From assembly GCF_000687475.1 (NCBI RefSeq), contig NC_057318.1:6324001-6388000 (forward strand): a DNA stretch of 64,000 bases. The letters run 5' to 3'. The notes under the pieces were generated by a model. The model was given only the letters and a program-made list of their open reading frames with translations, was not told where the DNA came from and ran no database searches. The position numbers were made by a program, and so were the translations under genes. Source of the DNA: Ustilaginoidea virens. Taxonomy: Eukaryota; Ascomycota; Sordariomycetes; Hypocreales; Clavicipitaceae. Shown one piece after another: positions 1 through 12,323 of this stretch. Positions within the stretch are counted from its first letter, which is position 1, and each line of letters starts with the position of its first letter.

Positions 1-3000
1 TACTAAAGTAGTGGAAACGATATGCCTATAGATGAATTTATTATAAGGGCTTAAAATAAAGCTTTAATTGTTAATAAAGCCTATTTAGCTCGAGGAGATA
101 GCCGCTAGCCTAAAACTTTAATGAAAACGCCTTATGCTATCTGGTATATGCGTTTTGGGCACTTAGGTCGGGATTCGATGGATTGTATCTTTAAGGATAT
201 ATTGCAGATGCTTAAGGAAAAAGAAGCTTCGAATTATGAGGTTTATAGTAGCGTGAAAATCGTAAAATAGATATTACAGTTATTTTATAAGCTTTTAATG
301 CCTTAGGAACCCTTTAAAGTGGTCTCTTTCAATCTATTTCTATAAGCTATTGCTTTCAATAGTGATAAATATATAGCGTTATTTACCTACCGATTTATAG
401 GAATAAAGTATATTTTTACGATACCTAGAAAGACCGACCTACCTAGATGCTAGCTAATCTTCGAGAATTAAGTTTTATGCCTATATGATGTGGCGATCGC
501 GATAGTTATTTCTAATAATAAAATAGCGCTTTAGATTAGTAATAGTCGGGAAGAAGCTAAGCGGAAAGGTATTATAATTCGAAATTCGAGCCCTAGTTAT
601 TAATATTAGAATGGTTATACTAAACGTTCTAGAGGGGTATTAAAGATAAAGATGGCCTTTCTTAATATATAAGCAGGTTTTCCTAAGGAGTTATAGCCTA
701 TTACAGCCGAAGTAGCGGTATATTTGCTAAATTGAAGCCTTAGGAAGTCGGAAAGACCTTATAATAACTGGAAGTTACTTCTTTAAATGCTTCAACTTTA
801 GCTTTATGAAAATAAGCCCGCCTAGAAGTATTTACCGGTAGATATTTGTCTATAAATTTACTACTTCCGCGCCTATAGATGTAAGGCTTTTGTGATAACC
901 CGCGATAGGATATTATAGAAAGGTCTGAAGCTTAATTAAAGAGCTTATATTGGGTATTTAGTAGGCTATATCTCGACCACTTAGTACCTAATTTAGGTGC
1001 CTTCGTTAAAAAAAAGCTGCTAGTTTAATTCTAGCTATATTACATTCGATAAGACTATTTTTTATCAAAATAAATACTACTTACCGATTTCTAAATAATA
1101 GAAAGAGGCCCTAAATAGCCTTATTAGTAATTTTGAAGAAATACCTATTATTAACGACTTTAAATTCGTATTATCTGGGAATTCAATTAAAAATATTTTT
1201 ACTAATAATCCTATTATTGAATAAGCACTAGAGGCATAAAATAAAGCTATTGATGATGCCTTTTAACTAATAGAAATTAATCTTAAGGTTATAGATTACC
1301 CTAAAGAAGCTATTGCTTAAGCGATACTGCTATCCCCGCCATTTTCGCCTAAGCCTAATGATAAATTTGAGCTAATTGCTCCCTTCGATAATATATTCTT
1401 TATAAAGCTTAAAGGAAATGCTTACAATATATTCGCAGCTTCTATCGCAAAGCCTTTAGCTATAATAGAGGCATTATATATTACGAATATACCTAAAGAG
1501 CCGGCGATATAGAGGGAGCTTAGGAAGCACTTTAAGCATAAGGAATTTATCGCTGCTATAAAAAAAGAATATTCGAAGGTTATAAACGGGGAGATTAGGT
1601 ATATTATTTAACGAAATAATTTATCTATCGACCTTTGGATTAAGCTATTAGACCTAAAGTGGGTGTTTGCCTATAAATAGGACTAAGATAGGTATCTTAC
1701 CGGTTATAAGGCACGATTATGCGTTCGTAGTGATTAATAACCTTATAATCTTTGTGATACTTAGGCAGCGGTATTTGCGGTATATATATTTCGGCTTCTT
1801 ATGGCATTAATATACTTCTTTGACTTGGAAACGCACTAATATGACTTTATTACGGCCTTTCTTAATGCACTACTTAACGAGACTATCTATTGCAAATAAC
1901 CTAATGGATTCCACAATAGTTTCACATTTATTAGGTTATTGTATGCCCTATACGGGCTTCGAAGGTCTCTACTATTATGGTTTAAAGAGTTATTACAATT
2001 CTTATTGCAATAAGGCTTTAAATAGGTCTGTAAGGACCCCTATGTCTTTATTAATAGCTTCCTTATTATGTTCTTTTACGTTAATAACCTAGTCGTACTT
2101 TATTATAAATTATAGATAGAGGCATTCGAATCGTTCTATATGGCATTAATAGCGGCATTTAAGATTAAAGATCTCAGCGAGCTATAGTGGTTCTTAGCAA
2201 TTGAGGTTATTTGCAACCGTATAGCCGGAAAGTTATAGCTTATATAAAGGGCTTATTTCGATAAGCTAGCGATAAAATATAACCTTACTGCATTTAACGA
2301 TACTAAGGACCGCCTTCTAGAGTATTTACTGTATACTATAAGACTTAAGGCATTCGATAGGATAGCTGAACTATACGATATAAAGTAATACCAATTAATA
2401 GTGGGCTCGTTAGTGTATCCGACTATAATTATAAGGCCTAAACTAGGCTATATTGGATCGCAGCTATTAAGATTCCTTTAAAATCTAGGTCTAGACTATT
2501 TATAAGCCGTAAGGAAAGCACTCGACTATGGCTATATATAGAAGAATACCGCGATAGAGTTCTAGGCTAATATAGCAGAAATGGAGGCATTTTCTAATGC
2601 TTCCTATGCCGACGATATTATAATGCGATAAAGTAGTTAGGGCTATATAATTAAGCTTTTTGGCGGCCTGATTGTATATAAATCGGGTCAATAGGATACT
2701 ATTACGATATCGTTAATAGAGGTAGAGCTTCTTGTGATATTTTATACGGCAAAGGAGGTTATCGCCTTTAAGAGATTATGTAAAGAAGTTAGGCTCTAAT
2801 TATATGCTAATATCCCTATAATTTAATGCGATAATATCTAGACTATTCGCCTATTAAAAGAGGAATTCTTTAAGCTTATAATATAGCTTCGTTACGTAGA
2901 TATTTATTACTATTAGTTGCGCCAGGAGGTTCAGAAAAGAACGATCGATATTATATAGGTTCTAACGGGCAATATAGTTACTAATGGTTTTATAAAGCCC

Positions 3001-3603
3001 CTGATAGGCCAGAAATTTGAAATCTTCTGCTAGTAATTTAGGCTCGTTATTTTAAAAGGATCCTATAATGCCGGACCATAGTCTTACGATATTGAATTTA
3101 GTGGTAAGGAAGAGCCTCATAAGGATTAAAAGACGCCCTAAAAAATTAGATTGAAAGGGGCTTTTCAATAGCTGCACTTATTTCCTATGAAAAATTGGAA
3201 TCTACAGTTTATTATTGTTTTCTTATGCTGTATATATGCTATTAGGCGAATTTACCCCTGAATAGGTAGCCTATTCAATAAGGGCACCATTATATTTTGC
3301 GTATAACTGTTTTGAGTGGATTAATATTTCTACTTATTATCTTGCTTTACACTGAGTTTAGCTATATAGTAGGATATCCTAGAGAAAGCATATCTTAAGG
3401 GGGTGTATTAGAGGGAAATTGGCTTATCTATAATATAGATATCGGTTATATCCGAGGTTAGATGTGCTGAGTTCCCCTTAGATTAGTAAGCCCTTAGGGG
3501 TATCCCCTATCCTACTATAAATAGCTAGGAATATAAGTCTCTTAGAGAGGACTTAGTTCCTTTAATTAAGTATTATCGCATTTTCCCTATGCATTCTGAT
3601 AAG
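1..3603 (+). mobile_element. Copia-1: 3' part of a RIP-degraded Ty1/Copia retrotransposon
   Basis: The element runs in from the left edge and holds, in order, integrase, reverse transcriptase, RNase H, a purine tract and a 3' LTR. At 121-189 the reading W-Y-M-R-F-G-H-L-G is the integrase zinc-binding motif, with the first His changed to Tyr by a C-to-T transition. At 2077-2088 the RT active site reads Y-V-N-N instead of Y-V-D-D, two G-to-A changes. Stops are mostly TAG/TAA, as expected from CAG/CAA. The sequence matches Copia-2 (3712-9540) in inverse orientation; base 1 here corresponds to about 7316 there. No intact ORF remains, so it is dead. Confidence 0.9.
3404..3603 (+). repeat. 3' LTR of Copia-1 (about 200 bp)
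   Basis: The LTR begins TGTATTAGAGGGAAATTGGC, a mutated form of TGTTGGAGGG, directly after a purine tract (AAGGGGG). It ends near ATTCTGATA. It is the inverse match of the LTRs at 3712-3911, 9343-9540 and 33025-33223. Confidence 0.85.
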
Positions 3604-3711
3604 CAGAGATAAGAAATCAAAGCCAACCCGATGACCCGTTAGTGCGGATAAGGTACCTAATTACCTTGGGTAGCGTCTGGTTGGAAGTTAGAAGTTAGAA
3701 TTAGCTTACTA
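3604..3711. other. 108-bp spacer between the two inverted Copia copies
   Basis: This short stretch between the two LTRs has normal base composition with CA and TG dinucleotides, unlike both flanks. It is probably a remnant of the original target DNA. No gene is seen in it. Its ends do not give a convincing target duplication. Confidence 0.5.
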
Positions 3712-3911
3712 TGTATTAGAATGTATAGGGAAAATGCAATAATACTTAATTGAAGGAACTAAGTCCTCTCTAAGAGACTTATATTCCCAGTTATTTATAA
3801 TAGGATAGGGGGTACCCCTAAGGGCTTACTGATTTAGGGGGAACTCAATATATCCAACCTCGGATATAACCGATATCTATATTATAGATAAGCCAATTTC
3901 CCTCTAATACA
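3712..3911 (-). repeat. 3' LTR of Copia-2
   Basis: 200 bp. The plus strand starts TGTATTAGAATGTATAGGG and ends CCCTCTAATACA, followed inward by the purine-tract complement CCCCCTTAAGATAT. It matches 9343-9540 with differences that are almost all transitions. Confidence 0.88.
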
Positions 3912-6900
3912 CCCCCTTAAGATATGCTTTCTCTAGGATATCCTACTATATAGCTAAACTCAGTGTAAAGCAAGATAATAAGTAGAAATATTAATCCACT
4001 CAAAACAGTTATACGCAAAATATAATGGTGCCCTTATTGAATAGGCTACCTATTCAGGGGTAAATTCGCCTAATAGCATACATATAGCGTAAGAAAACAA
4101 TAATAAACTATAGATTCTAATTTTTTATAGGAAATAAGTATAGCTATTGAAAAGCCCCTTTTAATCTGATTTTTTAGGGCGTCTTTTGATCCTTATAAGG
4201 CTCTTCCTTACTACTAAATTTAATATTATAAGATTATGGTCTAGCATTGTAAGATCCTTTTAAAATAATGAGCCTAAGCTGCCGGCGGAAGATTTTAAAT
4301 TTCTAGCCTATTAGGGGCTTTATAAAACCATTAGCAACTATATTGCCTATTGGAACCTATATAATATCGATCGTTCCTTTCTGAACCTCTTAGCGCAACT
4401 AATAGTGATAAATATCTATATGATGAAGCTATATTATAAGCTTAAAGAATTCCTCTTTTAATAGGCGAATAGTCTGGATATTATTGCATTAAATTATAGG
4501 GATATCGGTATATAATTAGAGCCTAACTTCCTCGTATAATCTTTTAAAGGCGATAACCTCCTTTACTATATAAAATATTGCAAGAAGTTTTACCTCTATT
4601 GACGATATCGTAATAGTATCCTATTAACCCGATTTATATATAATCGGGCCGCTAAAGAGCTTAATTATATAGCCCTGACTACTTCGTCGTATTATAATAT
4701 TATCAGCATAAGAAGCATTAGAAAATGCCTCTATTTCTGCTATATTAGCCTGGAATTCTATTATAGTATTCTTCTATATATAGCCATAGTCGAGTGCCTT
4801 TTTTGCGGCTTATAAATAGTCTAGACCTAGATTTTGAAGTAATCTTAATAGCTGCGATCTAATATAGCCTAATTTAGGCCTTATAATTATAGTCGGATAT
4901 ACTAACGAGCCTATTATTAATTAGTATCGCTTCGTATTGTATAGTTTAGCTATCCTATCGAATGCCTTAAGTCTTATAGTGTATAGCAGGTGCTTTAGAA
5001 GGCGGTCCTTAGCATTATTAAATGCGGTGAGGTTATATTTTATTGCTAGCTTATTGAAGTAAGCCCTCTATATAAGCCATAACTTTCTGGCCGTACGGTT
5101 GCGAATAACCTTAATTGCTAGGAACCACTATAGCTCGCCGAGATCTTTAATCTTAAATACTGCTATTAATACCGTATAGAACGATTCGAATGCCTCTATC
5201 TATAACTTATAATAAAGTACGACTAGGTTATTAATGTAGAAGAATACAATAAGGAAGCTATTGATAAAGATATAGGGGTCCTTGCAGACTTATTTGAAGC
5301 CTTATTACAATAAGAATCGTAATAACTCTTTAAACTATAATAGTAGAGACCTTTGAAGCCCGTATAGGGCACGCAATAACCTGATGAATATGAAACTATT
5401 ATGGAATCTATTGGGTTATTTATAATAGATGGTCTCGTTAAGTAGTATATTAAGAAAGGCCGTAATAAAGTTATATTAGTGTATTTCTAGGTTAAAAAAG
5501 CATATTAATGCTATAAGAAGCCGAAATATATATGCCGCAAGTGCCGCTGCCTAGGTATCACGAAGATTATAGGGTTATTAATTACTATAAACGTATAATT
5601 GTGCCTTATAATCGGTAAGATACCCATTTTAGTTCTATTTGTAGGTAAACACCTACTTTAAGTCTAATAGCTTAATCCAAGGGTTAATAGATAAATTATT
5701 TTATTAAATAATATACTTAATCTCCCCGTTTGTAACCTTTGAATATTCTTCTTTTGCGGCAGTAATAAATTCCTCGCGCTTAAGGTGCTTCCTAAGCTTT
5801 TTCTATATCGCCGGCTCTTTAGGTATATTCGTAATATATAGTGCCTCTATTATAGCTAAAGGCTTTACGATAGAAGCTGCGAATATATTATAAGTATTTC
5901 CTTCGAGCTTTATAAAGAATATATTATTGAAGGGAGTAATCGGCTTAAGTTTATCGTTAGGCTTAGGCGAAAATAATAGGGACGGTAGTATCGCTTAAGC
6001 GATAGCTTTTTTAGGGTAGTCTATAACCTTAAGATTAATTTCTATTAGTTAAGGGGCATCATTAGTAGCTTTATTTTATGCCTCTAGTGCCTATTTAATA
6101 ATAGGATCGTTAGTAAAGATATTTTTAATTGAATTCCTAGATAATACGAGTTTAAAGTCGTTAATAATAGGTATTTCTTTAATATTACCGATAAGGCTAT
6201 TTAGGGCCTCTTTCTGTTATTTAGAAATTGGTAAGTGGTGTTTATTTTAATAAAAAACGGTCTTATCGAATGTAATATAGCTAGAATTGAATTAGCAGCT
6301 TTTTTTTAACGAAGGCACCTAAATTAGGTATTAAGTAGTCGAGATATAGCCTACTAAATACCCAATATAAGCTCTTTAATTAAGCTTCGGACCTTTCTGT
6401 AATATCCTATCGCGGGTTATTATAAAAGCCTTATATTTATAGGCGCGGAGGTGGTGAATTTGTAGATAAATGTCTACTAGTAAATACTTTTAGGCGGGCT
6501 TATTTTTATAGAGCTAAAGTTAAAGTATTTAAAGAGGTAATTTCTAGTTATTATAAGGTCTTTCCGACTTCTTAGGGCTTTAATTTAGCAAATATACTAT
6601 TGCTTTGGCTGTAATAGGCTATAACTCCTTAGGAAAACCTGCTTATATATTGAGAAGGGCTATCTTTATCTTTAATACCCCCTTAGAATATTCAGTATAA
6701 CTATTCTAATATTAATAATTAGGGCTCGAATTTTGAATTATAATGCCTTTCCGCTTAGCTTCTTCCCGATTATTATTAGTCTAAAGTGCCGTTTCGTTAT
6801 TAGAGATGACTATTGCGATCGCTATATCGTATAGGCGTAAAACTCGATTCTTAAAGATTAGCTAATATTTAGGTAGGTTAGTCTTTCTAGGTATCGTAAA

Positions 6901-9342
6901 AATATATTTTATTCCTATAAATCAGCAGGTAAATAATGCTATATATTTATTACTATTGAAAGTAGTAGCTTATAGAAATAGATCGAAAGAGACTACTTTG
7001 AAGGGTTCCTAAGGCATCAAGAGCTTATAAGATAACTATAATATCTAATTTATGATTTTTATACTGTTATAAACCTTATAATTTAAAGCTTTTTTTTCCT
7101 TAGGTATCTATAATATATTCTTAAAGATATAATCTATTAAATTCCGACCTAGGTGCCTAAAATGCGTATGCTAGATAATATAAGGCGTTTTTATTGAAGT
7201 TTTAGGCTGGCGGCTATCTCTTCGAGCTAAATAGGCTTTATTAATAATTAAGGCTTTATTTTAAGCCTTTATAATGAATTCATCTATAGGCATATCGTTT
7301 CTACTATTTTGGTAGAGGATGTAGGGCCTTTTTTCTACCTAAAAACCTTAAAAGATTACTTCTTGTTAACTATTTTTCTATAGGTAAATTTTATCGATTT
7401 TATTATTCTAGAATAATCCTTTATTTTTTATTTTTTTTATAGCAAAAAGATTCGCTATAATCGTCGGATTATATAGAATATCGGTAAAAGTAATAGCCCT
7501 TCCATCTTATAATATAATTCGAATAGAGCTAATACTAAGGACTTTCGAAATACTATTATAAGTATTACGAATAATATACTCGTCGATATTATAGTCGATA
7601 TTAGTGAACTACTTTATATCGTTAAAAATATATATTGAAGCGCTACTATTAAGTATAATATAAGACTTTAAAAGGCCTAAATTATCTAGGTAAGTTCCTA
7701 TAAAAAGAATAGATATTGTAAATACTTTATCTTCCTTTTTTTTTTCTATTAATCTATTTTCTTCCTTATTATTATTATTATTGCTTTTGCCTTTGCCTTT
7801 GCCCTTATGTTTATTTTAAAAGGCTTTAAATGTATTTTATACCTCTTTAGATTCCTTTTTTATCTTTTTATATATAGCTTCCTAGCTTTTCTTGCTAATC
7901 CTATCTTTTAAGTGGTTTAGAGCTATTAATAGAGTTAATATTTAATAATTCTTATAATAAGGCCCCTTTACTATATAGGGCTTGCTATAGTATTTGCAGG
8001 TCTTTTTCTCTACTGAAGATAAAGCTGAAGTATCGCTAGAAGCGGCTTATAATAAAGGTTTAATATTATTAGTTATAAATACTATATGACTACTACTAAC
8101 CTTCCCCTTTTCTTCTAGCTCCTATTTCTATTGAATATATTTAATAATCGTTAGAAAATCGAGATATTTATTCTATTCTTATGCTTTTACTATTCGATTG
8201 AGGATTTTTTCTTTAAAGGTAGGATACTTTTAATAAAGAGCTTCTGCTAGCCATTTAGTAGGTATATTCCTATTAATAAGGATTGAGTCTATTCGCACTA
8301 ATCGCTTATATAATATAGAGATTTCGTTAAATTATTCCTCTATATTATATCTTGCGAGATTACGCTATATAGCCTACTTAAATTTTTCTTTAAGGTATTC
8401 CTAGATAATAAGCTGAACTAGTCGTATACGTTCTATTAGGCATTAAATTTTTCCTTAAATATTCCGATCGCCTACTATTAATATCTTATAGCTAGGGCTT
8501 AGCGTTAATTTAAACTATACTGTATATACTCGAAGATTCCGACTAAATATTATATAACGGTCGTTCTAAATATTATACTAAATATTAGCTTATTTTATCT
8601 ATTCTGCAGTAGTAATACTACTAGGGCGTTATATCGGCTTAAAGTGGTGGTTTTCTTTAATATTCTTGACTTACTACGGCTGGATTATTCTTATTTTTAC
8701 CGAAGGTAATAGTCCTGCCGATAATGCCCTAGCTGCTATTATAGCTCTGGTATTTACAGAAGGGGCACGATCTGCAGCTTCTATTAATGAATCTATTATT
8801 GCTATAGATATTAGTATTGATGCTAATACCTATATGGAATAGATAGGTTTATCTAATTCCTATACCGGTAGAAGGGGTATATTTAGTATTTCCGAGCCCT
8901 TAGGATTAACGAATATCTAAATATTATTATCTAAAATATGCTTTTAAATATAATCATACTAAATATCCTAGTTATATCGGGATATCAGCTTGACTGCTAG
9001 TTTGGAGCTATTATTAGTAATAGTACCTATTTTCGCTAATAACGATATTTAGGGCACGAATTGATCTAACGAAAATAGCGGTTAAGATGTCTATTGGTTA
9101 ATTTTAAAGGAAATATCGCGATTTTCCATCTGAATAGCCTCCTTTTTTAATTAATGAGGCTATACGAGTATATTAGCAATAATGCTTTTGATAGATTTAA
9201 AGGGGAATCCCGAGCTTGCTTAAATAAGATCCGGAAAATAGTGGCTTTTATAGCAAAATAAAGATAATAGTTGATCTTAAGGCTAGGCCATAAGGTAAGG
9301 GATAATAATAAGGTTTTATTGTGATATTTACGCAATTGCTAC

Positions 9343-9540
9343 TATATCAGAATGCATAGGGAAAATGCGATAATATTTGATTGAAGGAACTAAGTCCTCT
9401 CTAAGAGACTTGTGTTCCTAGCTATTTATAGTGGGATAGGGGGTACCCCTAAGGGCTTACTGATCTAGGGGGAACTCGGCACATCCGACCTCGGATATGA
9501 CCGATATCCATATTACAGACAAGCCAATTTCCCTCCAACA
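9343..9540 (-). repeat. 5' LTR of Copia-2, boundary of the gene island
   Basis: 198 bp ending CCCTCCAACA at 9540. The next base starts sequence with quite different composition, so this is the sharp edge of the repeat block. The internal side may hold a primer-binding site (TAGTAGCAATTGCG on the minus strand), resembling the initiator-Met tRNA type TGGTAGC; that reading is tentative. Confidence 0.88.
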
Positions 9541-9810
9541 CTGTGGCCGCGGCATTTACACCAGGGCGCTGATAGCCCGAGTTCTAACGGCGGAGAGTGT
9601 CGGCACTTAAGGAGCTTGGCACTGAGCAGCCCGGAACATTCCGTCGGCTTCCTTGCGACATGTTAGGCGGCTGGTAACGACCATCGATAACGTGTGGCCC
9701 TGAAGGCATGCATTTTTGAGGCGTCTGAGACCTTCCTGACTCCTCACCCTGACAAACACAAAAACTGGCCATCTCTCGGTGGATATAGACGATGGAGAAT
9801 TATTTATTAT

Positions 9811-9890
9811 ACTCCGTACTCCGTACAGTGGCATGTTATCCTCCTGTGTGGACTCTGGACTGACTTGATACATACGGAGTACGGAGTACA
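9811..9890. repeat. Inverted ACTCCGTAC repeats
   Basis: ACTCCGTACTCCGTAC at 9811-9826 is answered by its reverse complement at 9873-9889, so the two could form a 16-bp stem with a spacer of about 46 bp. Further single copies lie at 9989-9998 (reverse) and 10251-10260 (forward). Confidence 0.85.
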
Positions 9891-9933
9891 GCAGAGCGAA
9901 TTAGGCAGGGGTGGGGAAAGTGGCTCGTGACTG

Positions 9934-9975
9934 GAGTCTTGAGTCTTGAGTCTTGAGTCTTGAGTCTTGAGTCTT
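9934..9975. repeat. Heptanucleotide tandem repeat (GAGTCTT)x6
   Basis: Six perfect head-to-tail copies of GAGTCTT, then a broken unit. Period 7 would shift frame between units, and no coding function is indicated. Confidence 0.95.
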
Positions 9976-10181
9976 GGACTCGGTTGTATACGGAGTACCC
10001 TGACGCGACTCGCCTTCCGTCACCCAATGAGGTGGCATGCTGTCAAAGGGTCATATATAATATTCCGCTCCGTCTTGTATCGTGCATGTATGCACAGGAC
10101 AGCAGCGAGTGTATTGGACAGGGGGAGAAGAGTCGAACGAGGCAACGTGTGATTGAGTTCTCTGGTTTGCCCTTCAAGCAG

Positions 10182-10183
<2 letters not shown>

Positions 10184-10214
<31 letters not shown>
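10184..10214. repeat. Poly(A) tract, 31 A
   Basis: An uninterrupted run of about 31 A, followed by CTCCTGCTCCTGCTGCTCC. It has no retroposon flanks that I can see, so it is probably a simple homopolymer; its length is prone to assembly error. Confidence 0.9.
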
Positions 10215-10220
<6 letters not shown>

Positions 10221-11112
10221 TTGCTCCTGCTCCTGCTGCTCCTGCTCTATTACTCCGTACTCTCCATACTGACTGCTACGCAGTACGCATCCTGCATATG
10301 CCGCAAAGTCTCTGCCTGTCCTTGCACTAGACATCAATTGATGTTGGCGCGTAATCCTTTGGCGCGTTGGTTACTACACGATGTCGTGCCCGTGCCCGTT
10401 TCCGCTATCCGCCTGCTGTTGCCGTAGCGTCGTAGTGGTCCTGACCAACGATAAGCCGGTGCCTGGCCTTTTCCAAGCACGTCGCGCTGGTACCTGCAAT
10501 CACCAGACTTCGTCCTTACCTTAGGTAGGTACCTACCAGCTCATAGGTACCATTTGATACCACCCAGACCTTGCTGCTGCTAGCGGAGCTCCGCAGTCCA
10601 CCTCCACTTGTTGAAGCGTTGCGCATGCCATGCGACGCTGCTAGGGTTGCAAAACTTTGTCATGCTGATTTCTGTCCCATTCTGTCATCAGCTTCGCTTC
10701 GCATTTTGCACCACAGCCTACTTCTTCTCTCCCTCTATTCGCCACCATCCCCTGGCCTCTATCTGGCTTTGCTCTTTTTGCCGCGCATCGACGTCCCTTC
10801 TTCTCCATACCAAAGCCGCAAAGCTCAACAGTTGCACCCTTCACATCACGAACCGGAGTTTTCGCCGTACTTTTAGTCCCCCGACATCCACTGTCGAGAA
10901 TCCATCACCCAGTGCGTTGGCACTACTGAGTCGCTCGTCGCTCTTGTCATCCTCGTGTGCGCCATCCATACCTTGGACGTTGCGGCGCATTCTTTCCACC
11001 GACGACTTCGAAAGCTTGCACTCGCCACTGACTTTGTCGTCAGAAGAAGAATTTATATACATACGTATACGGCCCAATTTTTTGACAGGCACTGATACGG
11101 GTTGAATCAACA

Positions 11113-12287
11113 ATGGAGGAAGCCCAAGTTGTACCTGTCCCAGCTGCGGATTCCATTTCACGGCCAAGCCAGACTTCGGCTCTAGTATCTGCAAGTTTAC
11201 AACAGCTCCCTGGCCTTTCTATGCTAGCTGCGAGCAACGCGGCTCAAGAGTCACCGCAGTTGAGGTTAGCTTTCCTTTCCATCATGTCGCCAGCAAACTG
11301 GTTCTATCCCGATTACCCACCGAGAAGTTATATCGTGACAGTTTTGAAAGACGGCTCCCCTGTCAGCCGCAAATATCGCCCAAAGACCTCGTCGGGCTCT
11401 TCTCATCCGACTGGCCATGCTGGCAAGATTCCGTACCCAAGCTAATTCCACCTTCAGAGCTACCGCCGCACCTCAAAACCCAACATACACAGGGGCGACG
11501 CCTGCCGCGACGAATGGTAACGGTAACCTGGTAAGTTCATTTAGCCCTTGTTTTCATTTTCATAGCTCGGTTGCGCCGGTTCGAAGCAAGTTGTGTGTGC
11601 CTGCTCTCCCGGCTTGTGGTTTGGTGGGCCTAATAGGTTGGTCATTGCATCAGGCATGTGCATTGTGTGTGTCACCGCCTGCAGCCATGACGGGCAATCG
11701 TTGTCTCTCGATGATGACTGATGACTGCACGGGAGAGAAGCCGTGTCACGTGCCACATGCTGCGCAATCTCGGGCTCGGAAAAAAATCCTTATCTTCGTT
11801 TTTATCTCTTATCAGCTCCAACCAGACCAGACGCCCTCAAGGAAGCCAGCAGATTTTTCTTCTTCATACCCGTTCCAGTTGTTGTTCACTCGTCGTCCTT
11901 ATCGATCACGATAGTAGCTTTTTCTTTATCGCGCCCGGCGTCCCCCCCAATCGGCCAAGCCTTTTTATCGCACCATGATGGCCACTAACACTTCTCCAAC
12001 GCAGCCCACGTGCCAAAACTGCACCACTTCGACCACGCCTTTATGGCGTCGCGATGAGTTTGGCTCAGTTCTTTGCAACGCTTGCGGCCTCTTTCTCAAG
12101 CTACACGGCCGACCAAGACCAATTTCCCTCAAGACAGACGTCATCAAGAGCCGCAACCGTGTCAAGACGATCCGGCCGGATCTCGCAGCTAAAAAGAAGG
12201 TGAGTTTTCGCTCGCGCATGATCGACAACAAGATGCCCCGACGTGCTGACCAATTCCGCGCTCCCACCTGTATTTTTTTCTTTTCCT

Positions 12288-12323
<36 letters not shown>

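Larger units (their letters stand above)
3712..9540 (-). mobile_element. Copia-2: complete, RIP-degraded Ty1/Copia retrotransposon
   Basis: The 5.8-kb element is bounded by two LTRs of about 200 bp. On the minus strand the order is 5' LTR (9343-9540), a gag-like region with a decayed CCHC knuckle near 7950-8010, protease, integrase (about 7300-6300), reverse transcriptase, RNase H, a CCCCCTT-complement purine tract and the 3' LTR (3712-3911). The RT active site at 5227-5238 reads Y-I-N-N where Y-V-D-D is expected. TG...CA ends are visible allowing for transitions. The flanks TACTA (3707-3711) and CTGTG (9541-9545) do not match, so the original target duplication is lost or the ends recombined. 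All frames are full of stops. Confidence 0.9.
9541..11112. promoter_or_regulatory. Intergenic region and presumed promoter/5' leader of the areB-like gene
   Basis: No supported gene. The left half holds simple repeats and ACTCCGTAC motifs. The right half (about 10560-11112) is pyrimidine-rich on the plus strand (CTTCTTCTCTCCCTCT and similar), typical of promoters and leaders of filamentous-fungal regulatory genes. Short ORFs here overlap one another on both strands and have no recognisable domain. Confidence 0.5.

Noticed and set aside
1820..2092. 90-codon ORF as a gene
   Set aside because: It is an out-of-frame reading across the dead Copia RT; the true frame shows Y-V-N-N at 2077-2088.
9584..11105. 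Many overlapping ORFs of 60-165 codons upstream of areB
   Set aside because: They lie on both strands over the same bases, cross homopolymers and simple repeats, and show no domain, signal peptide or splice signals.
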